52,386 nt of DNA from Bacteroidales bacterium (GCA_024401025.1 JAKSLV010000006.1:1-52386), one strand, 5' to 3'; positions 40,201 to 48,560 are shown, counted from the first letter of the stretch. Notes: generated from the sequence alone by a model not told the origin. Program-made: numbers and translations.

Positions 40201-41352
40201 CCCGACCTCAAGCAGCAGACTTTCAACATCATGAAGGTGATGTGCGGTATGCTTAACTCGTATGGCGGCACATTGTATCTGGGAGTATCAGACACAGGAA
40301 CAGCCTGCGGACTTACCGACGATGTTACATTCCTGGGCGGAAACTTCGACAAGTACGACCTTTATGTGCGCAACAGCATCAGAAACGCCTTTGGCGACCA
40401 TGTGAACGCATCTATTTCGGTGGAGCATCCCGAGGCCGGCAAGCACTACATATACGCCATCAGGATACCTGCCAGCAAGACTCCCGTGGCCCTGCGCACC
40501 GACGGCGTATGCTATCTCCGCGAGGGCACTTCCACATATCCAGTGGAGTATTCGCAGCTGCTCTCGATAATGGACGAGCGCAATTTCGCTATGCACAATG
40601 CCCAGCCGCTGCCTGATACCCAGCCAGAAGCATCAGCCACCACGGCCACAGCCGCTGCATCGGAGGAAGCATCAGCATCAGCCCCCGTACAGAAGGCCAA
40701 GGCCAAGCCAGTGTCTGATGCTGCGGCCAATATCCAGCAGGAGCCGCCCGAGACCAGCGACGAGATTACCACCAGCCGACTGAGAACCAACGTGGTGGAA
40801 TCCTGGGCCGACAACTACGGCATCGACACCGTATGCTACTTTAAGCTGAAGGCCATTGGCGACTGGTGCGTGATGGAGGATGAGGATTGGTCGGATTCGC
40901 TCCTTACGCTTGCCATCCAGGAGGAGGAGAGGGACGGATTCCTCATCATAGCCTACGACAACGGACGCATAAACCGTGTGCCCATATCGCAGATTATCGA
41001 CAAAACTCCGGGCAAAATCTACAAGATGTTTGCCGACAGGAGGCCTCTCTTTGTATCGCCGGCGGCCAAGGACACCGCACTGCTTACCGCCTATCTGGAC
41101 GACAAGGGACACCGCTACTTCCGTCTCGACGACCTCCAGTACATACCCGAGGGCAAGATGATGCAGGACGGCGGCACACTCACCGATCTGGAGTTTACAC
41201 GCATGTATGCCTGCGAGATAGTGCCCAAATCGGCCCACGACAGCCTTAAGAGGCTCCACAACCAGAAACCAACCACTCTGGGAATGCCGGTGCTTACCGA
41301 TTACGGATCGCCCGAGCAGGAGGCGCTCAGGAATCTGGGCATAGAGTTGTAG
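37294..41352 (+). CDS. Very large Schlafen/AlbA_2-domain protein
   Basis: A 1352-residue cytosolic protein. A Schlafen AlbA_2 (divergent AAA_4) domain lies at about 945-1090: TTEFKTSIVYPP (the E-x-K motif), MLNSYGGTLYLGVSDTG (near 985-1001), YIYAIRIPASKTPVALR, and CYLREGTSTYPV. Two OB/S1-like beta regions precede it (about 570-665 and 685-745: VTEYGYGIFVPLKGTNL, YSVGDSVMVRVTD). The first ~540 residues are helical and unrecognised. An Ala/Glu/Ser-rich linker (about 1105-1155) joins a C-terminal domain (about 1160-1352). AlbA_2 domains bind nucleic acid and in some bacteria act as RNases or transcription factors. The combination with a long helical front is not one I recognise. It ends at a bidirectional terminator. 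Confidence 0.82.
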   Translation: MDLYQKGKFYTLPLKGIRNEGSNSFFIVDADGKEYAIRMFDFQKKDPSVQVLKELPCMCKDVHGDSIVFVQNFAQMFSERYEAGKEYPFIVNKEAYNPENEFRYYDIRDEYGVPFRLKCSSDTYLLPSQRIRCLIYKPNKNKMILSLVKARKGVAAGCISPAELLKKVGVADSLQCYVLRMLETADDYKQVRYYYKQGNPEWAIKAVRSVADVSKWTTVSDRNKERLLEVFYKVCLYLLEDSGYLLQFSEYERESFQIWIDEILSKVEINMQALRLINSDMCSLEIDTVLQKIRNSGYIYQPHHRMKLLIALFSMVPNLLEEKIDSILDLVAGCAKNWKLASFYDAFSSFLRFFIMENRDRANRMAVVDSPESRVLLNRMVRSICFMLLMKGGEGVDSQLYKSMLYHYLSFVRSRTVMGAHKQELSEQLVELAFSNLLLSEDNELDFTWGIDFSNAEIFAYKMLKATQNNTTYLTRTYEAHNVRFTASANGLTLSRTTSSPKDRNVLPQGFPGWQNLQVFLDAPSKVTVRNTTKQLTIWKSYWNSVEQQLFENRPAKEKPKLRKVAPDVGTITHVRITAKDDDHQYRFHCRIEDPHYEGEGYIDTYQKGGSQGIFHYDPFLDLDSFYVDGKPMILKVRVVAVGSPKDDKPAYTFDCVSMVDEMVREQVDYGEESACTFFYYDKNSQVLCGVTEYGYGIFVPLKGTNLQYSVGDSVMVRVTDAKRPNAIQGEIIGDIDDKVDVREAATGLLRDYCNDEFYEESDEELAEEAMGVSEDVFELEYVKEIINIIDHKAVLETNNSKAYAFLSLAHILSRMIDDKAMMHYIDQRRKFLCILEDYGTNGRVDDEALEALGEKNSDMVEKYPLIQQRLTEMRIVNCFGQPRKNDYLYGIIQNYESDNILSKLSRLMLSYNLMDGFGLQEHQQPIISKIKSILNVNVELPKIYSFGEENQTTEFKTSIVYPPDNNMKPDLKQQTFNIMKVMCGMLNSYGGTLYLGVSDTGTACGLTDDVTFLGGNFDKYDLYVRNSIRNAFGDHVNASISVEHPEAGKHYIYAIRIPASKTPVALRTDGVCYLREGTSTYPVEYSQLLSIMDERNFAMHNAQPLPDTQPEASATTATAAASEEASASAPVQKAKAKPVSDAAANIQQEPPETSDEITTSRLRTNVVESWADNYGIDTVCYFKLKAIGDWCVMEDEDWSDSLLTLAIQEEERDGFLIIAYDNGRINRVPISQIIDKTPGKIYKMFADRRPLFVSPAAKDTALLTAYLDDKGHRYFRLDDLQYIPEGKMMQDGGTLTDLEFTRMYACEIVPKSAHDSLKRLHNQKPTTLGMPVLTDYGSPEQEALRNLGIEL

Positions 41353-41360
41353 ATACCATA

Positions 41361-41409
41361 AAAAAAACAGAGGCAGTGCCGGCGGGGCGCTGCCTCTGTT
41401 TTTTTTTAT
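41361..41409. terminator. Bidirectional intrinsic terminator
   Basis: AACAGAGGCAG pairs with CTGCCTCTGTT (extended by GC pairs to the loop), with an A tract on the left and a T tract on the right. It serves the convergent AlbA_2 gene and the small membrane protein gene. Confidence 0.9.
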
Positions 41410-41411
41410 GT

Positions 41412-41807
41412 CTACTTGGTCTTGGGCTGGAGTATCTCGTTGGATACGTTCTTGGTTTTCTCGAAATACTCGTCGGCGGCCGATTTCTTGATGTGGTTTT
41501 TGTTCTGGATTACCGACTTGCGGCTCTGCAGCAGGTCTATCTTGGCCAGAGGATCGCTCTCGGCCTCGGCTTTTTTGCGGGCCTCTTCTTCCTCAATTTT
41601 TCTCTTCTCCTCTTCCTCCAGCTCCTTCTGTCGGATGTCGGAATACACGGTTATGGTCTTGAGAGTGTCGTCCAGGCTGTTCAGGGTCTCCTGCTTCACC
41701 TCTTCCTTCTCTTCCTTGTAGTCGTTTTTGCGGTAGGCCCATATCATGGCTGCTATAAAGCCGAAAACGATTAATATCATTATGGTTGCAAACAGTGCTG
41801 TGTTCAT
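41412..41807 (-). CDS. Small membrane-anchored charged coiled-coil protein
   Basis: A 131-residue protein. Residues 5-24 form one membrane span (LFATIMILIVFGFIAAMIWA) followed by YRKND, so the bulk is likely cytoplasmic. Residues 30-95 are a Glu/Lys-rich coiled coil (EEKEEVKQETLNSLDDTLK; LEEEEKRKIEEEEARKKAEAE). The rest is short and polar. I do not recognise a family. It is 25 bp downstream of, and co-oriented with, the Lys-rich protein gene at 41833, so the two are likely co-transcribed. Confidence 0.7.
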   Translation of the reverse strand: MNTALFATIMILIVFGFIAAMIWAYRKNDYKEEKEEVKQETLNSLDDTLKTITVYSDIRQKELEEEEKRKIEEEEARKKAEAESDPLAKIDLLQSRKSVIQNKNHIKKSAADEYFEKTKNVSNEILQPKTK

Positions 41808-41832
41808 TGTATGTGGTGTTTTTTATAGTTTT

Positions 41833-42888
41833 TTACTTGAAGAAGTTCTTCCAGAAACTTGGCTTGGATTTCTTGTGCTGCTTGCGCATCCTCTTGTCGG
41901 TTTCCTTGTGGTGCTGCTTCATGTGCTTGCGGGTTTTGCGGTCCTGCATTTTCAGGATTATCTTCTTGGCCTTTTTCTCCTCTTTAAGCTTTTGGCGGCG
42001 TTCCTTGTCTTTCTTTTTCTGATCCTGCTTCATCAGTTTCTTGTACCTCTTCACGTCCTTGCCTTCCAGCTCGTCGTTCAGGCCCTTCAGCCTCAGCTCG
42101 TTCTCCTGGTCTTGCTTCACCTTTTTCTTGAGGGCTTTCTGCTCGGCTTTCTCGCGGCGTTTCTGGTTTTTCTTGTGGTCTACGCCCTCGCCCTCGTTTT
42201 TCTTGAACTCCTTGGTGGGCTCGTGGGCGGCCTTCTTCCTCTTTTTCTCCTCCTTTGATAGTTTCTTCGATTTTGCCTTTTCCAGTTTCTTGTCTTCCTC
42301 GGCCAGCATCTCCTGGCGCACGTCCACCTCGTTTTTTTCCTCGTCGAACTCGGCGCTCTCGCCCTCCTTGCCGAAATCCTCAAGGTCGGTGATCTCGGGG
42401 TCGTAGTCGTCGTCCTCCACCTTCGGGTTTTTCTTCAGGGCTTTCTGACGCGCTTTTTCGGCCTTGGCCTTTTCCTTGGCTTTCTTTTTCTCCAACTTGG
42501 CCTTGCGTTTCTCCACCTTCTTGTCGAAGTTGGCGGCCTCCTTGTCGGCGTTGGCTATCAGGTGCAGCGAGTCCTTTACGGCCTTTGCCGAATCGGCGGC
42601 CATTCTTTTCTTTTCCTTGGCCTCGGCCTTTGCCTTGCCGGTTTTCTCCCACTTTTCCTGTTTTTTCTTTAGCCTCTCGGCCTTCTTGCGCATTTTTTTC
42701 TCGTATTTGCCCTTCTCTATCAGGAATCCGTCCTCCCTGAACTGCTCTGCCGGGCGTTTGGCGTATGGCGCATCCCAGTCGATGGTGCCGTTGGGCAGCT
42801 CCTGGTTTTGCGCTGATGCCTCGTTGGGGCACAGTCCGCCTATTATCATGGCGACTATGGTGAAAGTAACAATTAATATTGCTCTCAT
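41833..42888 (-). CDS. Exported lysine/glutamate-rich protein, function unknown
   Basis: A 351-residue protein with a signal peptide (MRAILIVTFTIVAMIIGGLC, cleaved near ASAQ). After DWDAPYAKRPAEQFREDG, nearly the whole chain is Lys/Glu/Ala coiled coil (KKMRKKAERLKKKQEKWEKT, KVEKRKAKLEKKKAKEKA, and similar). One acidic interruption lies near 165-185 (KVEDDDYDPEITDLEDFG). No family is recognised. Low complexity makes similarity searches unreliable. Signal peptide plus very basic coils suggest an envelope or periplasmic polyanion-binding structural role, which is inference. Confidence 0.72.
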   Translation of the reverse strand: MRAILIVTFTIVAMIIGGLCPNEASAQNQELPNGTIDWDAPYAKRPAEQFREDGFLIEKGKYEKKMRKKAERLKKKQEKWEKTGKAKAEAKEKKRMAADSAKAVKDSLHLIANADKEAANFDKKVEKRKAKLEKKKAKEKAKAEKARQKALKKNPKVEDDDYDPEITDLEDFGKEGESAEFDEEKNEVDVRQEMLAEEDKKLEKAKSKKLSKEEKKRKKAAHEPTKEFKKNEGEGVDHKKNQKRREKAEQKALKKKVKQDQENELRLKGLNDELEGKDVKRYKKLMKQDQKKKDKERRQKLKEEKKAKKIILKMQDRKTRKHMKQHHKETDKRMRKQHKKSKPSFWKNFFK

Positions 42889-42914
42889 AATATTGTGTAT
42901 TAATTAAAAAAGAC

Positions 42915-42922
42915 TAATTTTG
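42915..42922 (+). promoter_or_regulatory. -7 element of the Rieske-like lipoprotein promoter
   Basis: TAATTTTG, matching TAnnTTTG, 42 bp before the ATG at 42965. Confidence 0.6.
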
Positions 42923-42964
42923 CATCCTGATTACCGAGTTGCAAACTTAATCAAAAAAAATTAC

Positions 42965-43402
42965 ATGAAAAAGAAATTGTTAAGTGTCTTTGTGCTGATG
43001 TTGGCGGTGCTGATGTGCGCCTGCAACACCGACGACAATCCAGTGCCCGAGAGGCAGGTGGATTTCTACGTAAACATCAACAACGCCGAGTTTTCCAAGC
43101 TTCAGAATCCCGGAGGCTGGGCATACGTGGGCGGCGGATACAACGGCATTTTCATCTACAACTTCGACAACACCACCTATTACGCCTACGACCGCGCCTG
43201 CACCTGCAACTACAACCACGCGCCTCTGGTATACGACGAGCGCCATCATCTGCTGCACCACGCCGACACCCTGGCCAACTGCAATTCGCGCTACAACGTG
43301 GTGTTGCAGGGAGCCGTGCAGAGCGGCGATGCCAAGTTTCCGCTAAGGCGATACGATGTGCTTGTGTACGACGGAAGGCTTAGGGTGGTAAACTATCTTT
43401 AA
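42965..43402 (+). CDS. Rieske-like-fold lipoprotein lacking cluster ligands
   Basis: A 145-residue lipoprotein (MKKKLLSVFVLMLAVLMCAC, lipidated Cys near residue 20). The body follows the layout of Bacteroidetes Rieske-like proteins: GGWAYVGGGYNGIFIYNFD, then YYAYDRACTCNYNHAPLVYDERHH, then a Cys region (TLANCNSRYNVVLQGAV) and the closing PLRRYDVLVYDGRLRVVN. The two C-x-H / C-x-x-H pairs that hold a 2Fe-2S cluster are not present, so it probably binds no cluster. The start at 42965 was chosen for the lipoprotein signal. It lies 29 bp ahead of the rRNA methyltransferase gene and may share its transcript. Function is unknown. Confidence 0.65.
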   Translation: MKKKLLSVFVLMLAVLMCACNTDDNPVPERQVDFYVNINNAEFSKLQNPGGWAYVGGGYNGIFIYNFDNTTYYAYDRACTCNYNHAPLVYDERHHLLHHADTLANCNSRYNVVLQGAVQSGDAKFPLRRYDVLVYDGRLRVVNYL

Positions 43403-43431
43403 TAACGCAATTTATACAACAACATTACATA

Positions 43432-44586
43432 ATGAACGAAAATTTCGACATAATAGCCACCACATTCTTCGGCCTGGAGCCGGTTTTGGCCGGCGAGCTT
43501 AAGGCTATGGGGGCTTCCAACATACAGCCCATCACCAGGGCGGTGTATTTCAGGGGCAACACCGAGCTTCTCTACAGGGCCAACCTCTGGTGCCGCACCG
43601 CGCTTAAGGTTCTGGTGCCAATACGCAGATTCAACGCCTACAACGACAAGGAGCTCTACGACATGTGTTTCCGCATCGATTGGCAGAAGTATATGGCAGT
43701 ATCAGACACCTTCGCCATCGACTGTGTGGCCAGCGGCCCAATATTCACTCACAGCAAGTATGCCGCCCTCAAGTGCAAGGACGCCATTGCCGACTATTTC
43801 CGCGACAAGCGTGGTAGACGTCCAGATGTGGATGTGGAATACCCCGACCTCAGGATAAACCTCCACATATACAATGCCGATGTTACGATATCGATAGATT
43901 CTACCGGAGTGCCAATGAGCAAGCGCGGATACAAGGTGCGCCAGACTGTGGCCCCGCTAAACGAGGTGATGGCTGCCGGTATCCTGAAGCTTACCCAGTG
44001 GAACATGGAGATGCCGCTCATGGACCCTATGTGCGGTTCGGGCACTTTCCTCACCGAGGCCTGCATGATGGCCATGAACATCGCCCCGGGCAGCTACAGG
44101 CATTTCGCTTTCGAGAAGTGGAGAAATTTCGACCGCGACATCTGGGTGAAGCTGAAGCAGGAGCAGAAAGACCTCCGCAAGCAGGCTCCCGGAATGCAGA
44201 TAACGGGATTCGACCGCGACCCGATGGCCCTCGACGTGGCTTCTCAGAATATTCAGCAGGCCGGCCTTGAGGAGTTTATCGATCTGGACCGCCGCGATTT
44301 CTTCACCAACAGCGACAAATTCTCGGGAAAGTTCATCATCATGAACCCTCCATACGGCGAGCGTCTGGAAGACGAGGACAAGATGGTGGAATTCTACAAG
44401 AACATAGGCGACGCGCTTAAGGCTTATTACACCGATTGTCAGGCTTGGGTGCTTGGCGGCAACATGGAGGCCATCAAGAAACTGGGTCTGCATCCGTCCA
44501 AGAAGATAAAGCTTTTCAACGGTCCAATAGAGTGCCGTCTGGAGCGTTTCGATATTTATGACGGATCGCGCAAAAGGCAATTCTGA
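43432..44586 (+). CDS. THUMP-domain rRNA N2-guanine methyltransferase (RlmL N-terminal-like)
   Basis: A 384-residue RNA methyltransferase. An N-terminal ferredoxin-like/THUMP part (about 1-160: FFGLEPVLAGELKAMGA, FAIDCVASGPIFTHSKYAALKCKDAIAD) is followed by the SAM domain. There, PLMDPMCGSGTFLTEACMMA is near 200-219, GFDRDPMALDVASQN near 260-274, and the catalytic NPPYGERL at 305-312. This is the plan of the RlmL/RlmK N-terminal half and its YpsC-like relatives, which make N2-methylguanosine in 23S rRNA. It acts in the cytosol on ribosome precursors. Confidence 0.93.
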   Translation: MNENFDIIATTFFGLEPVLAGELKAMGASNIQPITRAVYFRGNTELLYRANLWCRTALKVLVPIRRFNAYNDKELYDMCFRIDWQKYMAVSDTFAIDCVASGPIFTHSKYAALKCKDAIADYFRDKRGRRPDVDVEYPDLRINLHIYNADVTISIDSTGVPMSKRGYKVRQTVAPLNEVMAAGILKLTQWNMEMPLMDPMCGSGTFLTEACMMAMNIAPGSYRHFAFEKWRNFDRDIWVKLKQEQKDLRKQAPGMQITGFDRDPMALDVASQNIQQAGLEEFIDLDRRDFFTNSDKFSGKFIIMNPPYGERLEDEDKMVEFYKNIGDALKAYYTDCQAWVLGGNMEAIKKLGLHPSKKIKLFNGPIECRLERFDIYDGSRKRQF

Positions 44587-44673
44587 TTTTGTGACGGATT
44601 GCAGCATGTTTTTGCACACATTTTGCTGAAATCAAGTTTTTGAAATTCATCACAATTACCATTATCACCAAAA

Positions 44674-47600
44674 ATGAACGAGAAGATACTCGACGCGCTT
44701 ATGCGCCTGTTTGCACTTATTACCGACCCCGACGACTTCGACAATCTTGCCAGGCCAAGGGGGGTGGTAGAGGCGTATCTAAAGGGTTTGATATCTCCGC
44801 AGATAGTTTCCAAGTATCTTGAACGCTACGACGGCTATCTGCGTCAGTACCGTGGGCGCACCAGCGGCAACGGCGTGCGGAAGCAGATTTCGGTGAGCTC
44901 GGTAAAGGTGCTTAAAATCTGCGGCGAGCTAAACCGTCAGCTCCACTACCGCGAGAAAGTGCTCGTGATAATACAGCTGATAGCATACGTATATATCGAC
45001 AGCAAGCTGTCGCCGCGCGAGAAGGATTTCATCGAGACTGTGGCGCAGTCGTTCAATATCGATGGAGGCGAATTCAACAACATCCTGGCCTTCATGGAAA
45101 ACGACCTCTCGCTGGCATCAGCTATCGACAGGTTCATGATAGTGGATCAGCGTCCTGAGGCTCAGGCCGGAGTGCACCACATCACCCTGCCCGAGATGGA
45201 CGGCTTCATAAGGATAATGCTTGTGGGCAGCGTGTCGATGTATTTCTTCATATACAACGGCATTACGCAGCTTAAGATAAACGGCCGTCAGATACAGCCG
45301 GGCAAGGTGTACATCTTCGAGAACGGCGGCATCATCCGCGGCGAGAAGATAGGCTCCATCTATCAGAGCGATGTGGCCAACATCTTTACCCGTAATCCTG
45401 AGGCTCAGAAACTCTCGTTCTGCGGAGTAAATGTGGAATTCACCTACAAGAACTACGACAACGGACTCAAGCCTTTCAGCTTCCAGCTGGAATCCGGCAC
45501 CATGGTGGGCATCATGGGCGGATCAGGCACCGGCAAGAGCACTCTGCTGAGCGTGCTTACCGGAAAATACAAGCTGGACAGCGGTTCCATATACATCAAC
45601 GGCCACAATGTGTCGCAGGGCGAATCCATGCCCGAGGGCATAATAGGAATTGTGCCTCAGGACGACCTCCTGATGGCCGAGCTTACAGTTTGGCAGAATC
45701 TGTATTACAACGCCCGCCTCTGCCTTGGCAACCTTAACGAGAAACAGCTGGTGGAGCATGTGGAGAAGGTGCTGATGGACCTCGACCTCTACGACATACG
45801 CGATCTGCACGTGGGCGACGCCCTCAACAACATAATCTCGGGCGGACAGCGCAAGCGCCTAAACATTGCACTGGAGCTGGTGCGCGAGCCGGCCATCCTC
45901 TTTGTGGACGAGCCAACATCAGGCCTTTCCAGCACCGATTCCGAAACCGTGATGCAGCTCCTTAAGCAGCAGGCAATATCAGGAAAGATTGTGATTGTGA
46001 ACATACATCAGCCCAGCAGCAACATTTTCAAGATGTTCGACAAGCTGTGGGTGATGGACCGCGGCGGATACATCGTATACAACGGCAATCCAATGGAGGC
46101 CGTAACATACTTTAAGCTCCTGAGCGACTACGTGGATGCCGGCGAGAGCGAGTGCCCGGTGTGCGGCAACGTAAACAGCGAGGAGATTCTCCAGATTCTG
46201 GAATCAAGAGTGGTGAACGAGTACGGCAACTATACGCAGGAGCGCAAGGTGTCGCCGGCCGAATGGTACAAGCGTTACAAGGAGAGCCGCGAGTTCGAGT
46301 TTGTGGACGAGACATCGCAAACCAACAACGTGGCCCCGCTGCCCAAAACCAAGTTCACCATACCTTCAAAGATAAGCCAGTTCTGGGTGTTCCTGAAGCG
46401 AAACGTGCTTTCCAAGCTTGCCAACACGCAGTATATGCTCATAACATTCCTGGAGGCGCCGCTGCTGGCTTTCATCCTGGGATTCTTCACCAAATACATC
46501 AACGACGAGGGCGAATACGTATTTGCCGACAACAGAAACCTGCCGGTGTTCCTGTTCATGATAGTGGTGGTGGCGCTATTTACGGGCCTCACCGTATCGG
46601 CCGAGGAGATCATCCGCGACCGCAAGATTCTGGAGAGGGAGAAATTCCTGAACCTTTCCAGATTCAGCTACATATCCAACAAGGTATTGCTGGTGTTCGT
46701 GATATCAGCCATACAGACCATCTCCTTTATCCTGATAGCCAACAAGATTCTGGAGATAAAGGGCATGACGTTCGATTACTGGTTTGTGATGTTCTCCACA
46801 TCATGCACGGCCAATATGATAGGTCTGCTGATATCATCGGCATTGGATTCGGTGATAGCCATATACGTGCTGATACCTTTCGTACTGGTGCCGCAGATGC
46901 TGCTTGGAGGCGCCATGATAGATTTCGACGATCTGCATGAGAGCGTATCAGACAAGATAAACGTGCCAGTGATAGGCGATATGATGGTTTCGAGATGGGC
47001 ATACGAGGCCCTGGCTGTAGACCAGTTCCAGAACAACGAGTACGAGAAGGATTTCTACGACCTGGATGTGGAGAAATCCAGATGCATGTATCTTAGCACG
47101 TATCTCATGAGCGAGCTCGACAACATAACATCGCGCTGCAACAATCTCTGCAAAACCAAGGACGTAAACCAGGACGACTACGACGAGTATTGCGACCTTC
47201 TGGAGGTGCTCCGCAACGAGATTGAATACCTCAACTACCGAAACCTGAAGGACGACGATTCCGACGGGCCGTCGATATATTTCGACCACACCGCCGAGCT
47301 TGTGCCGGATAAGTTCAACGAGATGATAGGAAACTTCCTTCAGCTATTCCTGCGCGCCCAGAAGGAATTCTACAACGAGGAGGCCGAGATAGCCAACAGC
47401 GAGCGTCAGATAAAGCTTAATCAGCTGGAGATGGAGCTCGGCAAGGATGGGCTGTATCAGCTCCAGAAAGACTACTACAACGAGAAACTGGCCGAGCTGG
47501 TGCTCAACAAGCGCGCCGTAAAGAAATTCTACAACGCGCCCAACCACCGCCTTATCCAGAAGAAAGACCCGATATTCATGGAGCCGGTATCGGACTGCGG

Positions 47601-47784
47601 ACGCGCACATTTCTACGCGCCATGCAAGATTATCCGCAACAACAGGATACCCACCTACAGATTCAATATGGCAGTATTGTGGATATGGACATCGCTTATG
47701 TATCTGATGCTGCTGATGGACCTGCCCCGCAAATGCGTAAACAGCCTCAATTATTTCATAAAATCCAAGCGTACCAGACGCTGA
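44674..47784 (+). CDS. TerB-like domain fused to an ABCG-type ATPase and permease
   Basis: A 1036-residue half-transporter. Residues about 85-145 form a TerB-like helical bundle (VLVIIQLIAYVYIDSKLSPREKDFIETVAQ). About 155-240 is a small beta domain (VSMYFFIYNGITQLKINGRQ). The ABC domain has Walker A GGSGTGKST near 282-290, signature SGGQRKRL near 389, and Walker B ILFVDEPTSGLSS near 408. The permease has spans at about 588-605, 628-645, 672-690, 700-720 and 725-745. A long cytoplasmic-type coiled coil (about 800-960) and a last span (about 1000-1018) follow. The ATPase-first order marks the ABCG/White type. Transport substrate unknown. Known in Bacteroidetes as an uncharacterised ~1000-residue ATP-binding cassette protein. 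Confidence 0.85.
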   Translation: MNEKILDALMRLFALITDPDDFDNLARPRGVVEAYLKGLISPQIVSKYLERYDGYLRQYRGRTSGNGVRKQISVSSVKVLKICGELNRQLHYREKVLVIIQLIAYVYIDSKLSPREKDFIETVAQSFNIDGGEFNNILAFMENDLSLASAIDRFMIVDQRPEAQAGVHHITLPEMDGFIRIMLVGSVSMYFFIYNGITQLKINGRQIQPGKVYIFENGGIIRGEKIGSIYQSDVANIFTRNPEAQKLSFCGVNVEFTYKNYDNGLKPFSFQLESGTMVGIMGGSGTGKSTLLSVLTGKYKLDSGSIYINGHNVSQGESMPEGIIGIVPQDDLLMAELTVWQNLYYNARLCLGNLNEKQLVEHVEKVLMDLDLYDIRDLHVGDALNNIISGGQRKRLNIALELVREPAILFVDEPTSGLSSTDSETVMQLLKQQAISGKIVIVNIHQPSSNIFKMFDKLWVMDRGGYIVYNGNPMEAVTYFKLLSDYVDAGESECPVCGNVNSEEILQILESRVVNEYGNYTQERKVSPAEWYKRYKESREFEFVDETSQTNNVAPLPKTKFTIPSKISQFWVFLKRNVLSKLANTQYMLITFLEAPLLAFILGFFTKYINDEGEYVFADNRNLPVFLFMIVVVALFTGLTVSAEEIIRDRKILEREKFLNLSRFSYISNKVLLVFVISAIQTISFILIANKILEIKGMTFDYWFVMFSTSCTANMIGLLISSALDSVIAIYVLIPFVLVPQMLLGGAMIDFDDLHESVSDKINVPVIGDMMVSRWAYEALAVDQFQNNEYEKDFYDLDVEKSRCMYLSTYLMSELDNITSRCNNLCKTKDVNQDDYDEYCDLLEVLRNEIEYLNYRNLKDDDSDGPSIYFDHTAELVPDKFNEMIGNFLQLFLRAQKEFYNEEAEIANSERQIKLNQLEMELGKDGLYQLQKDYYNEKLAELVLNKRAVKKFYNAPNHRLIQKKDPIFMEPVSDCGRAHFYAPCKIIRNNRIPTYRFNMAVLWIWTSLMYLMLLMDLPRKCVNSLNYFIKSKRTRR

Positions 47785-47876
47785 CATCAGCACTTAAACG
47801 TGCGGGATTTACTGATAATTTTTGACAAACGCAAAAAAAAATTGTGCTTTTGGGTACACAATGTTATTTTTATTTT

Positions 47877-47884
47877 TAACTTTG
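47877..47884 (+). promoter_or_regulatory. -7 element of the alanine-rich lipoprotein promoter
   Basis: TAACTTTG, 40 bp before the ATG at 47925, in an AT-rich gap after the ABC gene. Confidence 0.7.
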
Positions 47885-47924
47885 CGCAAAAGATAATTTA
47901 GTAATAATTAATAATTCTAATAAA

Positions 47925-48293
47925 ATGAGAAGATTATTTTTCGTAGGTTGTGCTGCTTTGGCACTCACATTCGCATCATGCAGCTCAAACAAGAACGCTG
48001 AGCAGGCTAAGGATGCCGCTAACCAGGCTACAGAGCAGGCCGTAGAGGCTGCCGCTCCAGCTGCTGCTGAGGTTAAGGAAGTAGTAAACGAGGCTTTGGT
48101 TGCTCTCCAGAACAAGCTCGCCGACTTCAAGGCCAAGGTAGAGAAGTCTACAAAGGCTGATGCTGCTGCTTTGATGACTGAGGCTAAGTCTGTAAAGGAC
48201 GAGATCGACGCTGCTACTCTCTCTGACTCAGAGAAGGCTGGCCTGATCGAGACTTTCAACGCTATCATCGAGCTCTGCAAGAATCTCAAGTAA
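47925..48293 (+). CDS. Small alanine-rich lipoprotein
   Basis: A 122-residue lipoprotein: MRRLFFVGCAALALTFASC, then a mature chain that is almost wholly helical and rich in Ala, Glu and Lys (NAEQAKDAANQATEQAVEAA; VALQNKLADFKAKVEKST). The pattern suggests a coiled-coil, Lpp-like envelope protein. Codons are those of an abundant protein (GCT, GAG, AAG repeated). It is followed after 36 bp by an SH3 protein and then a terminator, so both are likely co-expressed. Function is inferred only from composition. Confidence 0.78.
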   Translation: MRRLFFVGCAALALTFASCSSNKNAEQAKDAANQATEQAVEAAAPAAAEVKEVVNEALVALQNKLADFKAKVEKSTKADAAALMTEAKSVKDEIDAATLSDSEKAGLIETFNAIIELCKNLK

Positions 48294-48329
48294 TTCTATT
48301 AATAACCCAAACAAAAAAGATTTATCATT

Positions 48330-48560
48330 ATGGCTACATACATCGTAAACACAAAGGTGTCGCCTCTCAACGTTAGAAAGTACCCTGGTACCGACTCTGC
48401 CATTTTGGGCTCGCTCCCAAAGGGTTCTGAGATCGAGGTTGAGGAGATCGTAGACGGCTGGGCACGCATCCAGTACAACGAGGCTACTGCTTACTGCTCT
48501 GCCGACTATCTCAAGGAGAAGGAAATCACTACTACCGACTGGGACAACCTCAAGTTCTAA
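48330..48560 (+). CDS. Stand-alone bacterial SH3 (SH3b) domain protein
   Basis: A 76-residue protein made of a single SH3b domain. PLNVRKYPGTDSAILGSLPKGSEIEV is the typical L-N-V-R-x-x-P-x-x-x-x-x-V/I-L-G-x-L-x-x-G-x-x-V opening, followed by GWARIQYNEATAYCSADYL. There is no signal peptide, so it is either cytoplasmic or exported by other means. SH3b domains usually bind peptidoglycan peptides. A terminator follows at 48594-48636. Confidence 0.85.
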   Translation: MATYIVNTKVSPLNVRKYPGTDSAILGSLPKGSEIEVEEIVDGWARIQYNEATAYCSADYLKEKEITTTDWDNLKF

